A DNA stretch of 64,000 nt from an uncultured Pelagibacteraceae bacterium (lineage in GTDB: Bacteria > Pseudomonadota > Alphaproteobacteria > Pelagibacterales > Pelagibacteraceae). Location of the stretch: NCBI GenBank assembly GCA_902596375.1, contig CACJTU010000007.1, positions 1 to 64,000 on the forward strand, written 5' to 3'. Positions within the stretch are counted from its first letter, which is position 1; each line of letters begins with the position of its first letter. A program made the translations under genes and the position numbers. This document shows positions 29,349-40,236 of this stretch, in pieces. The notes below the pieces were generated by a model. It had not been told where the DNA came from, did no database searches, and saw only the letters and a program-made list of their open reading frames with translations.

Positions 29349-29842
29349 TGATGATTATTGGAATTGATCCAGGTATCTCAGGTTCAATCTGTTTTTTTCA
29401 AGATGGTATAATAAAAGATGTAATTGAAATGCCAACTATGACAGATGGCAAGAAGAATAAAAGACAAGTAAATGGTGCTCAAATATTTAATGAAATTAGT
29501 GAAAGGATAAACAAATTTGATAAAAAAAACATAAAAGTTGTAATTGAACAAGTTTCTGCAATGCCTGGACAAGGCGTTACCAGTATGTTTAATTTTGGTC
29601 AATCTTTTGGTATTTTAAAAGGAATATGTAGCGCAATGCATTTACCTGTTTATTATGTCAGGCCTGCTAAGTGGAAAAAATATTTTAATCTTATTAATTC
29701 AGAAAAAGATGCGAGCAGAACAAGAGCTATTGAAATTTTTCCATATTTTTCATCACATTTGTCGAAAAAAAAAGATAACAACAAGGCAGATGCTATTCTA
29801 ATAGCTAGTTTTTTCTACGAAACTTATCAAAAAGAAGAATAA
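29348..29842 (+). CDS. RuvC-like Holliday junction resolvase, phage-type subfamily
   Basis: IGIDPGISGSICFF, VIEQVSAMPGQGVTSMFNFGQSFGILKG, KADAILIASFF; acidic triad conserved. Confidence 0.85.
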   Translation: MMIIGIDPGISGSICFFQDGIIKDVIEMPTMTDGKKNKRQVNGAQIFNEISERINKFDKKNIKVVIEQVSAMPGQGVTSMFNFGQSFGILKGICSAMHLPVYYVRPAKWKKYFNLINSEKDASRTRAIEIFPYFSSHLSKKKDNNKADAILIASFFYETYQKEE

Positions 29843-29895
29843 TCAATTTAAATTAAAAGACAAAATCATGACACATTTACGTGTGATGAGTAAGC

Positions 29896-30570
29896 ATGGA
29901 AGCGGATATAGCAACAAAAGCAGTTGAATTAGGAACAAATACTGATTTTTCATTATTCAGTTTGTTTTTTAGAGCAGACATAATTGTTAAGTCTGTTATG
30001 ATTATATTAATATTGTGCTCGATATATTCTTGGGCTGTAATTATTGAAAAGTTTCGATTATTTAAAAAAATAACTAAATCTTCTGAGGAATTTGAAGAAA
30101 AATTCTGGAATTCTAAATCTGCTGAAACTTTTTACAATAGTTTACCTAGTAAACTTGAGGATCCAATGTCACTTGTGTTTCAAAATGCAATGGAAGGATT
30201 GCTTAAAAAAAAATCAAGAACCAATATTAGTGAGAGAATGAGCGCATCTTTAGAAGCTGGAATTGAAAAACAAATGACAAAAATTGAAAAAGGTTTTACT
30301 TTTTTGGCAACAGTAGGCTCAACTGCACCATTTATTGGGTTGTTTGGAACTGTTTGGGGAATTATGAATTCTTTTCAATCTATAGCTATTTCAAGAAACA
30401 CAAGTCTTGCGATAGTTGCGCCAGGAATAGCCGAAGCTTTATTTGCAACTGCACTTGGTCTATTGGCTGCAATACCAGCAGTAGTGGCATACAATAAATT
30501 TAATAATGATGCCAAAAAATATTCAGAAAAATTAGAAAATTTTTCAAAAAGATTTTTAACAATTATTTAA
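29896..30570 (+). CDS. tolQ: TolQ (MotA/TolQ/ExbB proton channel)
   Basis: TFLATVGSTAPFIGLFGTVWGIMNSFQSIA, APGIAEALFATALGLLAAIPAVVAYN. Confidence 0.95.
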   Translation: MEADIATKAVELGTNTDFSLFSLFFRADIIVKSVMIILILCSIYSWAVIIEKFRLFKKITKSSEEFEEKFWNSKSAETFYNSLPSKLEDPMSLVFQNAMEGLLKKKSRTNISERMSASLEAGIEKQMTKIEKGFTFLATVGSTAPFIGLFGTVWGIMNSFQSIAISRNTSLAIVAPGIAEALFATALGLLAAIPAVVAYNKFNNDAKKYSEKLENFSKRFLTII

Positions 30571-30987
30571 ATGGCATTTAAATTAAATCGTTCTTCTAAA
30601 GAACCAATGAGTGAAATAAATGTTACTCCTTTTGTGGATGTAATGCTTGTATTGTTAATAATTTTTATGGTTACAGCACCGTTGTTAACTGTTGGCGTTC
30701 AAGTTGATTTACCAGAAAGTTCAGCAGACTCTTTGCCAGAAGAGACAGAACCTCTAACACTTTCAATCAATGCAAAAGGTGAAATTTTTATTCAAGAAGC
30801 AAAAGTTGATTATGATAATATTATTGCAAAGGTTTTAGCGGTTTCAAAAAATAGAACTGATACCAGAATTTATGTTAGAGGTGATAAAACTATAAATTAT
30901 GGAAGAGTTTTAGAAATAATGGGATTACTATCAGGATCTGGTTTTACTAAAGTAGCATTGATTTCAGAACCATATAAACAAAGGTAA
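30571..30987 (+). CDS. tolR: TolR (ExbD/TolR)
   Basis: MSEINVTPFVDVMLVLLIIFMVTAPLL. Confidence 0.95.
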   Translation: MAFKLNRSSKEPMSEINVTPFVDVMLVLLIIFMVTAPLLTVGVQVDLPESSADSLPEETEPLTLSINAKGEIFIQEAKVDYDNIIAKVLAVSKNRTDTRIYVRGDKTINYGRVLEIMGLLSGSGFTKVALISEPYKQR

Positions 30988-30992
30988 TTAAA

Positions 30993-31856
30993 GTGAATAG
31001 AAGTTTAATTATTTCTTCTGTTTTACATGCTTTGTTAATTTTTGTTACAGCTATGAGCTTACCTTTTTTGGCAAAGAAACCACTTGATATTCCTCCAATC
31101 GTATCGGTTGAATTAATTCAAATAGCAGAAAAAACCAATATTCCATTTGCGCCTAAAGCTAAAAAGATAATTGAAAAAGTTAAAGAGAAAGAAAAAAAAC
31201 TTGTTTCAGAACAAGCCCCACCAAAAAAAGTAGAAAAAACAAAAACAAAAACTGTTCTGGCTCCTGATCAAAATAATAAAAAAATAGAGAATGAAACACC
31301 TGAAGCAATTCCACTTCCAGATAAAACTTTAAAAAAGGTTGAAACAAAAGAGGAAAAAAAACAAAATCCTGAAAAAGTAGATGATGAAGTTAAACAAGTA
31401 TCAGAATTTGAAAAAAAAGATTTGTTTGATCCAAATAATATTGCTGCTTTAATTGATAAATCAAAAGAAGAGAGTGCTGAAGTTTTAAAAACAAATGACG
31501 ACATTACTCAAGATCAAGAAAGAAATGTAGAAAACACAGGTCTTACACTAAGCGAAGAGGATGCTCTTAAGGCACAAATATTTGGGTGTTGGAGTATTCC
31601 ATTAGGATTGCCATACAATGAAAATTTATTGGTAAGAATAAAGTTAAAATTAAAACCTGATGGAACAGTATCAAAAACAGAAATTTTGGACCATGCAAGA
31701 ATGAATAAACCAGGCCAAGGATTTTATAAGGTTTTAGCAGAAAGTGCTTTGAGAGCTGTCAAGTTGTGCCAACCATTAAGAGTTCCAACAACTGGATATG
31801 AAAGATGGAAAGAATTACAATTAAATTTTGATGCAAGAGAGATGTTAGAAGGGTAG
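30993..31856 (+). CDS. tolA: TolA-like envelope protein
   Basis: N-terminal TM, Lys/Glu/Pro-rich middle, C-terminal TonB/TolA-like domain; between tolR and tolB; GTG start. Confidence 0.85.
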   Translation: MNRSLIISSVLHALLIFVTAMSLPFLAKKPLDIPPIVSVELIQIAEKTNIPFAPKAKKIIEKVKEKEKKLVSEQAPPKKVEKTKTKTVLAPDQNNKKIENETPEAIPLPDKTLKKVETKEEKKQNPEKVDDEVKQVSEFEKKDLFDPNNIAALIDKSKEESAEVLKTNDDITQDQERNVENTGLTLSEEDALKAQIFGCWSIPLGLPYNENLLVRIKLKLKPDGTVSKTEILDHARMNKPGQGFYKVLAESALRAVKLCQPLRVPTTGYERWKELQLNFDAREMLEG

Positions 31857-31865
31857 TATATTTAA

Positions 31866-33206
31866 ATGACAAAAAAAATTTTAATATTATTATTTATATT
31901 AATACCTATAAATGCAAATGCTTTAATTGAAGTTGATATAACTAGGGGAAATTTAAATCCACTTCCATTAGCAGTTTCCCCTCTATCAATTGATGAAGAG
32001 TCTAGAAAAGGTTTTGAAAAAATACTTAAAAAAGAAAATATTGGCTCCGAGATATCAAATATCGTTGAGAATAATTTGAGAATCTCGGGATTATTTAATC
32101 CTCTAGACAAAAAGGCTTTTTTACAAGCTCCTGATATTGCAAATTTAAAACCAAGATTTGAAGATTGGAATTTAATTAAAGCTCAAGCACTTATTACTGG
32201 TAAAGTAAATTATATTGACAATAAATTAAGAGTTGAGTTTAGATTATGGGATGTTTTAGCTGCCAAAGAAATGATGGCTTTAGCTTTTACCACAGTCCCT
32301 AATAATTGGAGAAGAGTAGGACATATTATTTCTGATAAAGTTTACGAAAGGTTAACGGGAGAGAAAGGTTATTTTGATACAAGAATAATTTATGTCTCAG
32401 AAGAAGGTCCAAAAACACAAAGAATAAAAAAATTAGCAATCATGGATCAAGATGGAGCTAATAATAAATTTTTGACATTAGGGAATGAGTTAGTTTTAAC
32501 ACCAAGATTTAATCCAGCAAGTCAAATGGTAACCTATTTGTCTTACTTTAAAAATATGCCAAGGGTTTATTTATTAGATATAGAAACTGGTACACAGGAG
32601 GTAGTTGGAGACTTTCCTGGAATGACATTTGCACCACGCTTTTCACCTGACGGCAAAAAAATAATTATGAGTTTTGCTAAAGATGGAAAGTCAGATATTT
32701 ACACCATGGATTTAGAAAATAGAATTGTTGAAAAAATTACTAATCATCCATCAATTGATACTTCCCCATCTTATTCTCCTGATGGAAAATATATTACATT
32801 TAATTCTGATAGAAGTGGTTATCAGCAAATTTATGTAATGAATAATGATGGAAGTGATGTAAAAAGAATTTCTTTTGGTAACGGTTTATATGGAACACCT
32901 GTATGGTCTCCTAGAGGAGATTTAATTGCATTTACAAAACTACATAAAGGTAAATTTTATATAGGTGTAATGAGAACCGATGGTAGTGGTGAAAGATTGT
33001 TAACTGAAAATTATTATCAAGAAGCACCTTCTTGGTCTCCAAATGGAAGGGTATTAATTTTTTATAGAGAGACAAAAACTAACTCTAAAGGAGAAGGCTT
33101 TTCTGCAAAATTGTGGTCTATAGATTTAACCGGTTATAATGAGCGTCAAATAAAGACTCCAACAGATGCTTCAGACCCATCATGGTCATCTTTATTAAGT
33201 AATTAA
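31866..33206 (+). CDS. tolB: TolB beta-propeller protein
   Basis: Signal peptide; repeated [43 protein letters not shown]. Confidence 0.95.
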   Translation: MTKKILILLFILIPINANALIEVDITRGNLNPLPLAVSPLSIDEESRKGFEKILKKENIGSEISNIVENNLRISGLFNPLDKKAFLQAPDIANLKPRFEDWNLIKAQALITGKVNYIDNKLRVEFRLWDVLAAKEMMALAFTTVPNNWRRVGHIISDKVYERLTGEKGYFDTRIIYVSEEGPKTQRIKKLAIMDQDGANNKFLTLGNELVLTPRFNPASQMVTYLSYFKNMPRVYLLDIETGTQEVVGDFPGMTFAPRFSPDGKKIIMSFAKDGKSDIYTMDLENRIVEKITNHPSIDTSPSYSPDGKYITFNSDRSGYQQIYVMNNDGSDVKRISFGNGLYGTPVWSPRGDLIAFTKLHKGKFYIGVMRTDGSGERLLTENYYQEAPSWSPNGRVLIFYRETKTNSKGEGFSAKLWSIDLTGYNERQIKTPTDASDPSWSSLLSN

Positions 33207-33303
33207 AGATTAATTTTTCTAAATTTCTTGATTTTTAGACTTGAAACCTCTATCTAGTTGTGAAAAAGTTAAGAAATTGAAATTAGCAGCAAGGAGCAAT
33301 TTA

Positions 33304-33795
33304 ATGAGATTAAACAAAATTTTAAAAAACACACTTTTAGTATTAACAGCTTGCCTAGTGCTATCTGCATGTGCAACTAAAAAAGAAGTGGCAACAGACA
33401 TTAAAGGTCAAATGCAAGGTGATGTTTACACAGGAACAGACACAGTTGAATATTTAGCTGATGGTGTTCCAGACAGAGTTTTCTTTGCAACAAATGAGTC
33501 GATATTAACAACTGCATCAAGAGAAACTTTAAGAGCCCAAGCAGCTTGGTTAAGAAAGAATCCAAACATAAACGTAGTTCTTGAAGGTCATGCTGACGAA
33601 AGAGGAACAAGAGAATATAACTTAGCTCTTGGTGAAAGAAGAGCAAATGCAGCTAAAGACTATTTAATGACTTACGGAATATCTTCAGACAGAATTACAG
33701 TATTAAGTTATGGTAAGGAGAGACCAGTTGACTCTGGTTCAAACCCATTAGCTTGGTCAAAAAACAGAAGATCAGTAACTGTTAAAGCAAATTAA
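33304..33795 (+). CDS. pal: Peptidoglycan-associated lipoprotein Pal
   Basis: Lipobox LSACA, VVLEGHADERGTREYNLALGERRANAAKDYL; ATG at 33304 preferred over listed 33241 start. Confidence 0.95.
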   Translation: MRLNKILKNTLLVLTACLVLSACATKKEVATDIKGQMQGDVYTGTDTVEYLADGVPDRVFFATNESILTTASRETLRAQAAWLRKNPNINVVLEGHADERGTREYNLALGERRANAAKDYLMTYGISSDRITVLSYGKERPVDSGSNPLAWSKNRRSVTVKAN

Positions 33796-33810
33796 TAATT
33801 TAAAATTTAA

Positions 33811-33848
33811 GACCCTAAAACCTTTATTGGATTTAGGGTCTTTTTTTT
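33811..33848 (+). terminator. Rho-independent terminator downstream of pal
   Basis: GACCCTAAA...TTTAGGGTC 9-bp stem followed by T8. Confidence 0.9.
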
Positions 33849-33878
33849 GCCATTTTTATAATCATAAATCTAATTTAA

Positions 33879-34886
33879 ATGATGCTCATACTTAAATTAG
33901 TAATTTTAAAATTATTTTTAATATTAAATTTAGTTTTTATTAATATTTCTTTAGCAGATAACCATAATATTTATGAAACATTAGAAATAATAAAAAATGA
34001 TCTTAAAACTCTTGAAAGAGCAGTTTATTCTGGATCTATAGAAGTGAAAGCAAGTACTAATGATAGTTCAGTTTCAAACTTGGACCAAAACTCAGAAGAT
34101 GTTTTAACTAGACATTTATTAAAATTGTCAGAAGTTGAGGATCAGTTTAGAGAACTTACTAATAAATTTGAAGAAATAAATTTTAAGTTAGATAAATTAT
34201 CTACCCGCGTTTCAAAAATTCAAGCAGATAACCAAATAAGATTTCAAGATATAGAGACAAACATTAGCTCTGGAAATATAAGTAGCGTAGAAAATCAATT
34301 GAGTTCAAAACCTAAGACTGATGAACAAAAAGTTTTACCTGGTAGTTCACAGCCTCAAGATTTAGGAACAATTTCATATAAAGATACAGAGACAAACGAA
34401 ACTTCACAACAAATTCAATCTGTAGATACTACAGCTTCAATTGTAACAGAAACTTTTCAATCTGAAGAAAAATTACTTCCTCAAGATTTAAATCCAGTGG
34501 AGCAATATGAATTTGCAACAAGCTTTTTAAAAGTTGGAGACTACAGTACAGCGGAAAGAGCTTTTAGAGAATTTGTTCTATCTAACCCTAATCATGAGTT
34601 AGCAGGTAGTGCACAATACTGGTATGCAGAAACATTCAGAATTAGACAATTATATACTGATGCAGCTTCTGCTTATTTAGAGGGTTACCAAAAATATCCT
34701 AAAGGAAAAAAAGCTCCAATTAATCTATTAAAACTTGGAGTATCAATGGTTCAAATTGGTGAAAAAGACCAAGGATGTAAAATGATAAATGGTGTAGAAT
34801 TACAATATCCTAATGCAAATCAGTCTGTAATACAAAAAGCAAAATATGAGTCCAAAAAATTTGAATGCATCAAACAAGACTCATAA
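33879..34886 (+). CDS. cpoB: CpoB/YbgF-like tol-pal associated TPR protein
   Basis: Signal peptide, coiled coil, AERAFREFVLSNPNHELAGSAQYWYAETFRIRQLYTDAASAYLEGYQKYPKGKKAP. Confidence 0.9.
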   Translation: MMLILKLVILKLFLILNLVFINISLADNHNIYETLEIIKNDLKTLERAVYSGSIEVKASTNDSSVSNLDQNSEDVLTRHLLKLSEVEDQFRELTNKFEEINFKLDKLSTRVSKIQADNQIRFQDIETNISSGNISSVENQLSSKPKTDEQKVLPGSSQPQDLGTISYKDTETNETSQQIQSVDTTASIVTETFQSEEKLLPQDLNPVEQYEFATSFLKVGDYSTAERAFREFVLSNPNHELAGSAQYWYAETFRIRQLYTDAASAYLEGYQKYPKGKKAPINLLKLGVSMVQIGEKDQGCKMINGVELQYPNANQSVIQKAKYESKKFECIKQDS

Positions 34887-35874
34887 GTTTTTATTAAATC
34901 AATTAAAAGAAAAACAAACTTCTAAAATTTATAAAAAATTTGAAGAAAATCTTCAATTAAATGAGGATTTTATAGTTGCGGTTTCTGGTGGACCAGACAG
35001 TCTAGCTCTATGTTTTTTATCAAAAATTTATTCGATTAAAAAACATCTAAAAGTAAAATATTTACACGTTGATCATAAACTTAGAAATAATTCAACAAAA
35101 GAGGCAAAATTTGTAAAATTGCTTCTAAAAAAATTATCTACTAATCTTGAGATTTTAACCTGGGTTGGAAAAAAACCAAAAAGTAATATCCAATCTATTG
35201 CAAGAGATAAAAGATATGCACTGATGATAAACAAGGCAAAAAAATTAAAAATAAATAATATTTTATTAGCTCATCATAAGGATGATTTAATGGAGAATTT
35301 TTTTATTAGAATTTTAAGAGGCAGCGGTTTAAATGGCATGGTGTCATTTGATCAAAGAACCAACTTAGAAAATATTAAATTGATAAGACCTTTGTTAAAA
35401 TTTTCTAAAAAAAATTTAGAACATATTACCAAAAAAGTTTTTAAAAATTATGTTGAAGATCCTTCGAATAAAAATGATGAATTTAAAAGAGTAAAAATTA
35501 GAAATTTTATAAAAAACTTGGAATTAGAGGGATTGGATAATGATAAATTTAATCTAACGATTAAAAATTTAAAATTTGCTAACGAGTCAATTAAATACTT
35601 TGTAGAAAAAAATTTAAAAGACAATTCAATAATCTCAAATATTAATAAGTCTGTTATTTTGAATAAAAATTTTTTTCTTCAACCAGAAGAAGTAGTTTTT
35701 AGGTCTCTAACAGAAGTGTTACAAGCTGTTGGTAAAAAATACTACCCAGTAAGAGGAAAAAAAATTAATAACTTAATTTATCGAATTAAAAATGATAACT
35801 CATTCATCACCACTTTAGGAAACTGCGTAATAAAGAAGGTAAATAACTCAGTTTTAGTATCAAAAGAGCGTTAA
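34846..35874 (+). CDS. tilS: tRNA(Ile)-lysidine synthase
   Basis: VAVSGGPDSLALCFL PP-loop, YLHVDHKLRNNSTKEA, LAHHKDDLMENFFIRILRGSGLNGM; true start may be downstream of 34846. Confidence 0.93.
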   Translation: MSPKNLNASNKTHKFLLNQLKEKQTSKIYKKFEENLQLNEDFIVAVSGGPDSLALCFLSKIYSIKKHLKVKYLHVDHKLRNNSTKEAKFVKLLLKKLSTNLEILTWVGKKPKSNIQSIARDKRYALMINKAKKLKINNILLAHHKDDLMENFFIRILRGSGLNGMVSFDQRTNLENIKLIRPLLKFSKKNLEHITKKVFKNYVEDPSNKNDEFKRVKIRNFIKNLELEGLDNDKFNLTIKNLKFANESIKYFVEKNLKDNSIISNINKSVILNKNFFLQPEEVVFRSLTEVLQAVGKKYYPVRGKKINNLIYRIKNDNSFITTLGNCVIKKVNNSVLVSKER

Positions 35875-35937
35875 AGTTGATAAAATAACTGATATTTTGT
35901 CACTTGTTAATTTAATAATAATTCTTATTTTAAACTT

Positions 35938-37845
35938 ATGAATTTAAAAAATCTAGCAATGTGGGGAATTATAGTTTTTTTAACTATAGGTCTTTATAAC
36001 ATGTTCAAAAATCCTCAGTCTAATATCAGAGGTGGAAATCAAATAATATTTTCAGATTTTTTAAATTCAGTTGAAAACGGTGAGGTTCTAAAAGTTGAGA
36101 TTCAGGGAAATAACATCAAAGGTACTTATTCGAATGGAAATTCTTTTTCAACTTATGCTCCTAATGATCCAAATCTTATAGAAAAATTATCAGAGAAAGG
36201 TGTGAGTATTTCAGCAGCACCTCTAGAGGAAAAAATGCCTTCGTTGTTTGGTGTACTCTTATCATGGTTTCCTATGTTACTGCTTATTGCAGTATGGATT
36301 TTCTTTATGAGACAAATGCAAGGTGGTAAAGGCGGAGCAATGGGATTTGGAAAATCAAAAGCTAAAATGATGAATGAATTAAAAGGAAAGGTCACTTTTA
36401 ATGATGTTGCTGGTGTAGAGGAAGCTAAAGAAGAAGTAGAAGAAATGGTAGAGTTCCTAAAAGACCCAAAAAAATTTAGCAGGTTGGGTGGTAAAATTCC
36501 AAGAGGAGCTTTACTTGTTGGACCTCCGGGAACTGGTAAAACTTTATTAGCAAGGGCAATTGCGGGTGAAGCAGGTGTTCCTTTTTTCACTATTTCAGGT
36601 TCTGATTTTGTTGAGATGTTCGTTGGAGTAGGAGCATCTAGAGTAAGAGATATGTTTGAACAAGGTAAAAAAAATTCTCCATGTATTATTTTTATAGATG
36701 AGATAGATGCTGTTGGAAGAAGTAGAGGGGCAGGTCTAGGAGGTGGAAATGATGAAAGAGAACAAACCTTAAACCAGTTGTTAGTTGAAATGGATGGTTT
36801 TGATACAAATGAAGGTGTCATAATTATAGCTGCAACAAACAGACCAGATGTGCTCGATCCAGCTTTGTTGCGACCAGGAAGGTTTGATAGACAGGTAGTG
36901 GTTTCAAACCCAGATATTATAGGAAGAGAAAAAATTTTAAAAGTTCATGTAAAAAAAATAAAAATGGCGCCAGATGTTAATTTAAGAACAATTGCAAGAG
37001 GCACGCCAGGATTTTCAGGAGCTGATCTTGCAAATATAGTTAATGAAGCAGCTTTGTTAGCTGCAAGGAAAAATAAGAGGATAGTCACATTACTAGAATT
37101 TGAGGAAGCAAAAGATAAAGTTATGATGGGCGCTGAAAGACGTTCAATGGTCATGACAGAAGATGAGAAAAAACTAACTGCATACCATGAAGGTGGACAT
37201 GCTCTAGTATCGTTTAATATGCCAAGTTATGATCCAATTCATAAAGCTACCATTATACCGAGAGGAAGAGCTCTTGGAATGGTAATGAACTTGCCTGAAA
37301 GAGACAAACACGGTTACTCAATAAAGTATCTTAAAGCGAGACTAGCTGTTTGTTTTGGAGGAAGAGTGGCCGAAGAATTGATTTTTGGAAAAGATAATAT
37401 TTCTACAGGAGCAGGTGGAGGAAATGGGTCTGATATTAACCAGGCTACACAACTTGCAAGAGCTATGGTGACAAAATATGGAATGAGTGAGGAAATGGGC
37501 CCTGTAGAATACGGAGAAAATCAAGAAGAAGTATTTTTAGGAAGATCAGTTACTCAAACCCAATCGGTATCAGAGGAAGTTGCTCAGAAAATTGATAAAG
37601 AAATAAGAAAGCTTGTAGATGAAGGATATAATAAAGCGAAGGAAATTTTAACAGAAAAAATAGATGATCTACATAAAATTGCAAAAGCTCTAATAACTTA
37701 TGAGACTTTAACTGGTGAAGAAATAGAGAATATAATAAATAAAAATTTATATCCTAAAGATAAAATTCTAGATAATCCAGAGTCAAAAGATGATCAAGAT
37801 TCAGCTATGGGCGCGATGGGTTTAAAACCAAAAATTGTTCATTAA
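35938..37845 (+). CDS. ftsH: ATP-dependent zinc metalloprotease FtsH
   Basis: [50 protein letters not shown] (HExxH-like). Confidence 0.97.
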   Translation: MNLKNLAMWGIIVFLTIGLYNMFKNPQSNIRGGNQIIFSDFLNSVENGEVLKVEIQGNNIKGTYSNGNSFSTYAPNDPNLIEKLSEKGVSISAAPLEEKMPSLFGVLLSWFPMLLLIAVWIFFMRQMQGGKGGAMGFGKSKAKMMNELKGKVTFNDVAGVEEAKEEVEEMVEFLKDPKKFSRLGGKIPRGALLVGPPGTGKTLLARAIAGEAGVPFFTISGSDFVEMFVGVGASRVRDMFEQGKKNSPCIIFIDEIDAVGRSRGAGLGGGNDEREQTLNQLLVEMDGFDTNEGVIIIAATNRPDVLDPALLRPGRFDRQVVVSNPDIIGREKILKVHVKKIKMAPDVNLRTIARGTPGFSGADLANIVNEAALLAARKNKRIVTLLEFEEAKDKVMMGAERRSMVMTEDEKKLTAYHEGGHALVSFNMPSYDPIHKATIIPRGRALGMVMNLPERDKHGYSIKYLKARLAVCFGGRVAEELIFGKDNISTGAGGGNGSDINQATQLARAMVTKYGMSEEMGPVEYGENQEEVFLGRSVTQTQSVSEEVAQKIDKEIRKLVDEGYNKAKEILTEKIDDLHKIAKALITYETLTGEEIENIINKNLYPKDKILDNPESKDDQDSAMGAMGLKPKIVH

Positions 37846-37851
37846 TAAATA

Positions 37852-38904
37852 ATGTCAAGATATTACACAAGAGCGTGTAATTTCTACTTCGGCAAACAAT
37901 CAAAAATATTAGTAAATAAAAAACAATCTATCCCTTTACATCAGATTAAAGAAATATCTTTTGACCATATTGAGATAATTACAAGAAAAAAAATTAGAAA
38001 AATTTCAATAAATAAAATTAGAAATTTACCAAAAGAATTAAAAACAAAAATAAATTCAGATTTAAAAAAAATTAGGTCAAAAAAAACAAATTTTTCAAAT
38101 TTAAATTTTAAAAAAATTCCAAATATTTTGGGAGTATTAAATCTTACACCCGACAGTTTTTCGGATGGAGGAAAATTTAATAAAAAAAATAAGGGTATTA
38201 ATCATGCCATAAGTTTATACAAAAGTGGTGCAACTATAATAGATGTTGGTGGGGAATCTACAAGACCTGGGTCCAAGACTGTAAATGAAAATAGAGAATG
38301 GAATAGAATTAAAAAGATATTAAAATTAATTGTAAAAAAGATCCCAATATCTTTAGACACAAGAAAGTCTAGGATTATGGAAAATGGTATCAGGATGGGA
38401 GTTAAACTGATCAATGATGTTTCAGGGTTAAGTTATGATCCCAAAACAATAAATATTTTAAAAAAGTATAAAATTCCATTTGTAATACAGCATTCAGTTG
38501 GGACACCAGAAAATATGCAAAAGAAGGCGAAATATAAAAATGAATTATTAGATATATATGATTATTTTGAAGATAAGATTAAGTTAATAAGGTCCAAGGG
38601 CATTAAACACAATAATATAATTTTAGATCCTGGAATTGGATTTGGAAAAAATTTGAAACATAATATGAATCTTATAAGAGGTGTTTCTATTTTTCATTCA
38701 TTAGGTTTTCCTATACTAGTAGGGAATTCAAGAAAAAGATTTATTAAAGATATATCAAAAAAAAATGATAGCAAAACAAGGATCGGTGGAACTATGGCCT
38801 CTTCAATATATCTTTTAATGCAAGGAATTCAGATTTTAAGAATTCATGATGTTAATGAAGTAAAGCAAGGAATTAAAGTTTTTAACGAAATAGTCAAAAA
38901 TTAA
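37852..38904 (+). CDS. folP: Dihydropteroate synthase
   Basis: ILGVLNLTPDSFSDGG, IIDVGGESTRPGS, LDPGIGFGKN. Confidence 0.94.
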   Translation: MSRYYTRACNFYFGKQSKILVNKKQSIPLHQIKEISFDHIEIITRKKIRKISINKIRNLPKELKTKINSDLKKIRSKKTNFSNLNFKKIPNILGVLNLTPDSFSDGGKFNKKNKGINHAISLYKSGATIIDVGGESTRPGSKTVNENREWNRIKKILKLIVKKIPISLDTRKSRIMENGIRMGVKLINDVSGLSYDPKTINILKKYKIPFVIQHSVGTPENMQKKAKYKNELLDIYDYFEDKIKLIRSKGIKHNNIILDPGIGFGKNLKHNMNLIRGVSIFHSLGFPILVGNSRKRFIKDISKKNDSKTRIGGTMASSIYLLMQGIQILRIHDVNEVKQGIKVFNEIVKN

Positions 38905-40235
38905 TGACAAAAAAATATTTTGGAACAGATGGAATAAGAGGAGCAGTCAATAGTAAATATATTAATGGAGATATGTTCTTTAAATTTGGACTTGCTAGTG
39001 GAACATACTTTAAATCTCAAAAAAAAAGAAAACAAACGGCAATAATTGCAAAAGATACGAGATTATCAGGATATACACTTGAGCCAGCTCTTGTCTCAGG
39101 TTTGGCTTCAGCTGGTATGCATGTTTATACTCTAGGACCCTTACCAACTAATGGGTTGGCTATGCTAACAAAAGAAATGAAGGCTAATATGGGTATAATG
39201 ATCACTGCCTCTCACAATCCACATTTTGACAATGGTTTAAAATTGTTTGGTCCTGATGGAATGAAATTATCAGATAAAATAGAAAAAAAAATTGAGGGAC
39301 TTATAGATAAGAAAATCTCAAAAAACCTTTCGCATTCTGAAAAATTAGGAAGGGTTAAAAGATTAGAAACAGGTACCAAAAAATATATTAAAATATTAAA
39401 AAAAAATTTCACTAAAGAGTTCAATTTAAGAGGACTAAGAATAGTAATCGATTGTGCAAATGGTGCTGGTTATAAGGCAGGTCCTGAATTATTGAAATCA
39501 TTAGGAGCTAAAGTCATAGCAATAGGAATTAAACCAAATGGTTTAAACATTAATAAAAAATGTGGATCAACTTTTCCGAGAAAAATCAGATCTGCTGTAA
39601 AAAAATACAAAGCACATCTTGGAATATCTTTAGATGGGGATGCTGATAGAATTATAATGTGTGATGAAAAAAGCAATATAATAGATGGAGATCAAATTAT
39701 AGCTGCTTTAGCAACAAGATGGAAAAATAAAAAAATGTTAAAAGGGGGAGTTGTTGGAACATTAATGTCAAATTATGGGTTAGAAAAATATTTTAAATCA
39801 AAAGGAATAAAATTTTTAAGGGCAAATGTTGGAGATAGATATGTTAAAGAAAAAATGCAGAAATATAATTTTAATTTAGGTGGTGAACAATCAGGACATA
39901 TTATTTTAGGTAAATTTGCAACCACAGGAGATGGTTTACTAGTAGCTTTAGAAGCTCTTTTTGCTTTAAGAAAAGGAAAAAAGGCAAGTGAATTTTTTGA
40001 TCAATTTAAGAAAACACCTCAGCTTTTAGAAAATATCGATGTTAAAGATAAAAATATAATTAATAAACTGGAGATAAAAAAAATCATTAAAAATGCAGAT
40101 AAATTAATCAAAGGTAATGGAAGAATTTTAGTTAGAAAATCAGGAACAGAATCTAAAATAAGAGTAATGGGAGAAAGTGAAAATAAAGCTCTTTTATATA
40201 AATGCGTGAACATGATTACGAAAAAAATTAAATAA
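38904..40235 (+). CDS. glmM: Phosphoglucosamine mutase
   Basis: YFGTDGIRGAVNS, GIMITASHNPHFDNGLKLF, ISLDGDADRIIMCDE. Confidence 0.95.
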   Translation: MTKKYFGTDGIRGAVNSKYINGDMFFKFGLASGTYFKSQKKRKQTAIIAKDTRLSGYTLEPALVSGLASAGMHVYTLGPLPTNGLAMLTKEMKANMGIMITASHNPHFDNGLKLFGPDGMKLSDKIEKKIEGLIDKKISKNLSHSEKLGRVKRLETGTKKYIKILKKNFTKEFNLRGLRIVIDCANGAGYKAGPELLKSLGAKVIAIGIKPNGLNINKKCGSTFPRKIRSAVKKYKAHLGISLDGDADRIIMCDEKSNIIDGDQIIAALATRWKNKKMLKGGVVGTLMSNYGLEKYFKSKGIKFLRANVGDRYVKEKMQKYNFNLGGEQSGHIILGKFATTGDGLLVALEALFALRKGKKASEFFDQFKKTPQLLENIDVKDKNIINKLEIKKIIKNADKLIKGNGRILVRKSGTESKIRVMGESENKALLYKCVNMITKKIK

Positions 40236-40236
40236 A

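Noticed and set aside
33241-33303. Listed start for pal (MKPLSSCEKVKKLKLAARSNL)
   Set aside because: The signal peptide/lipobox begins at MRLNKILKN (33304); the upstream extension is probably untranslated leader.
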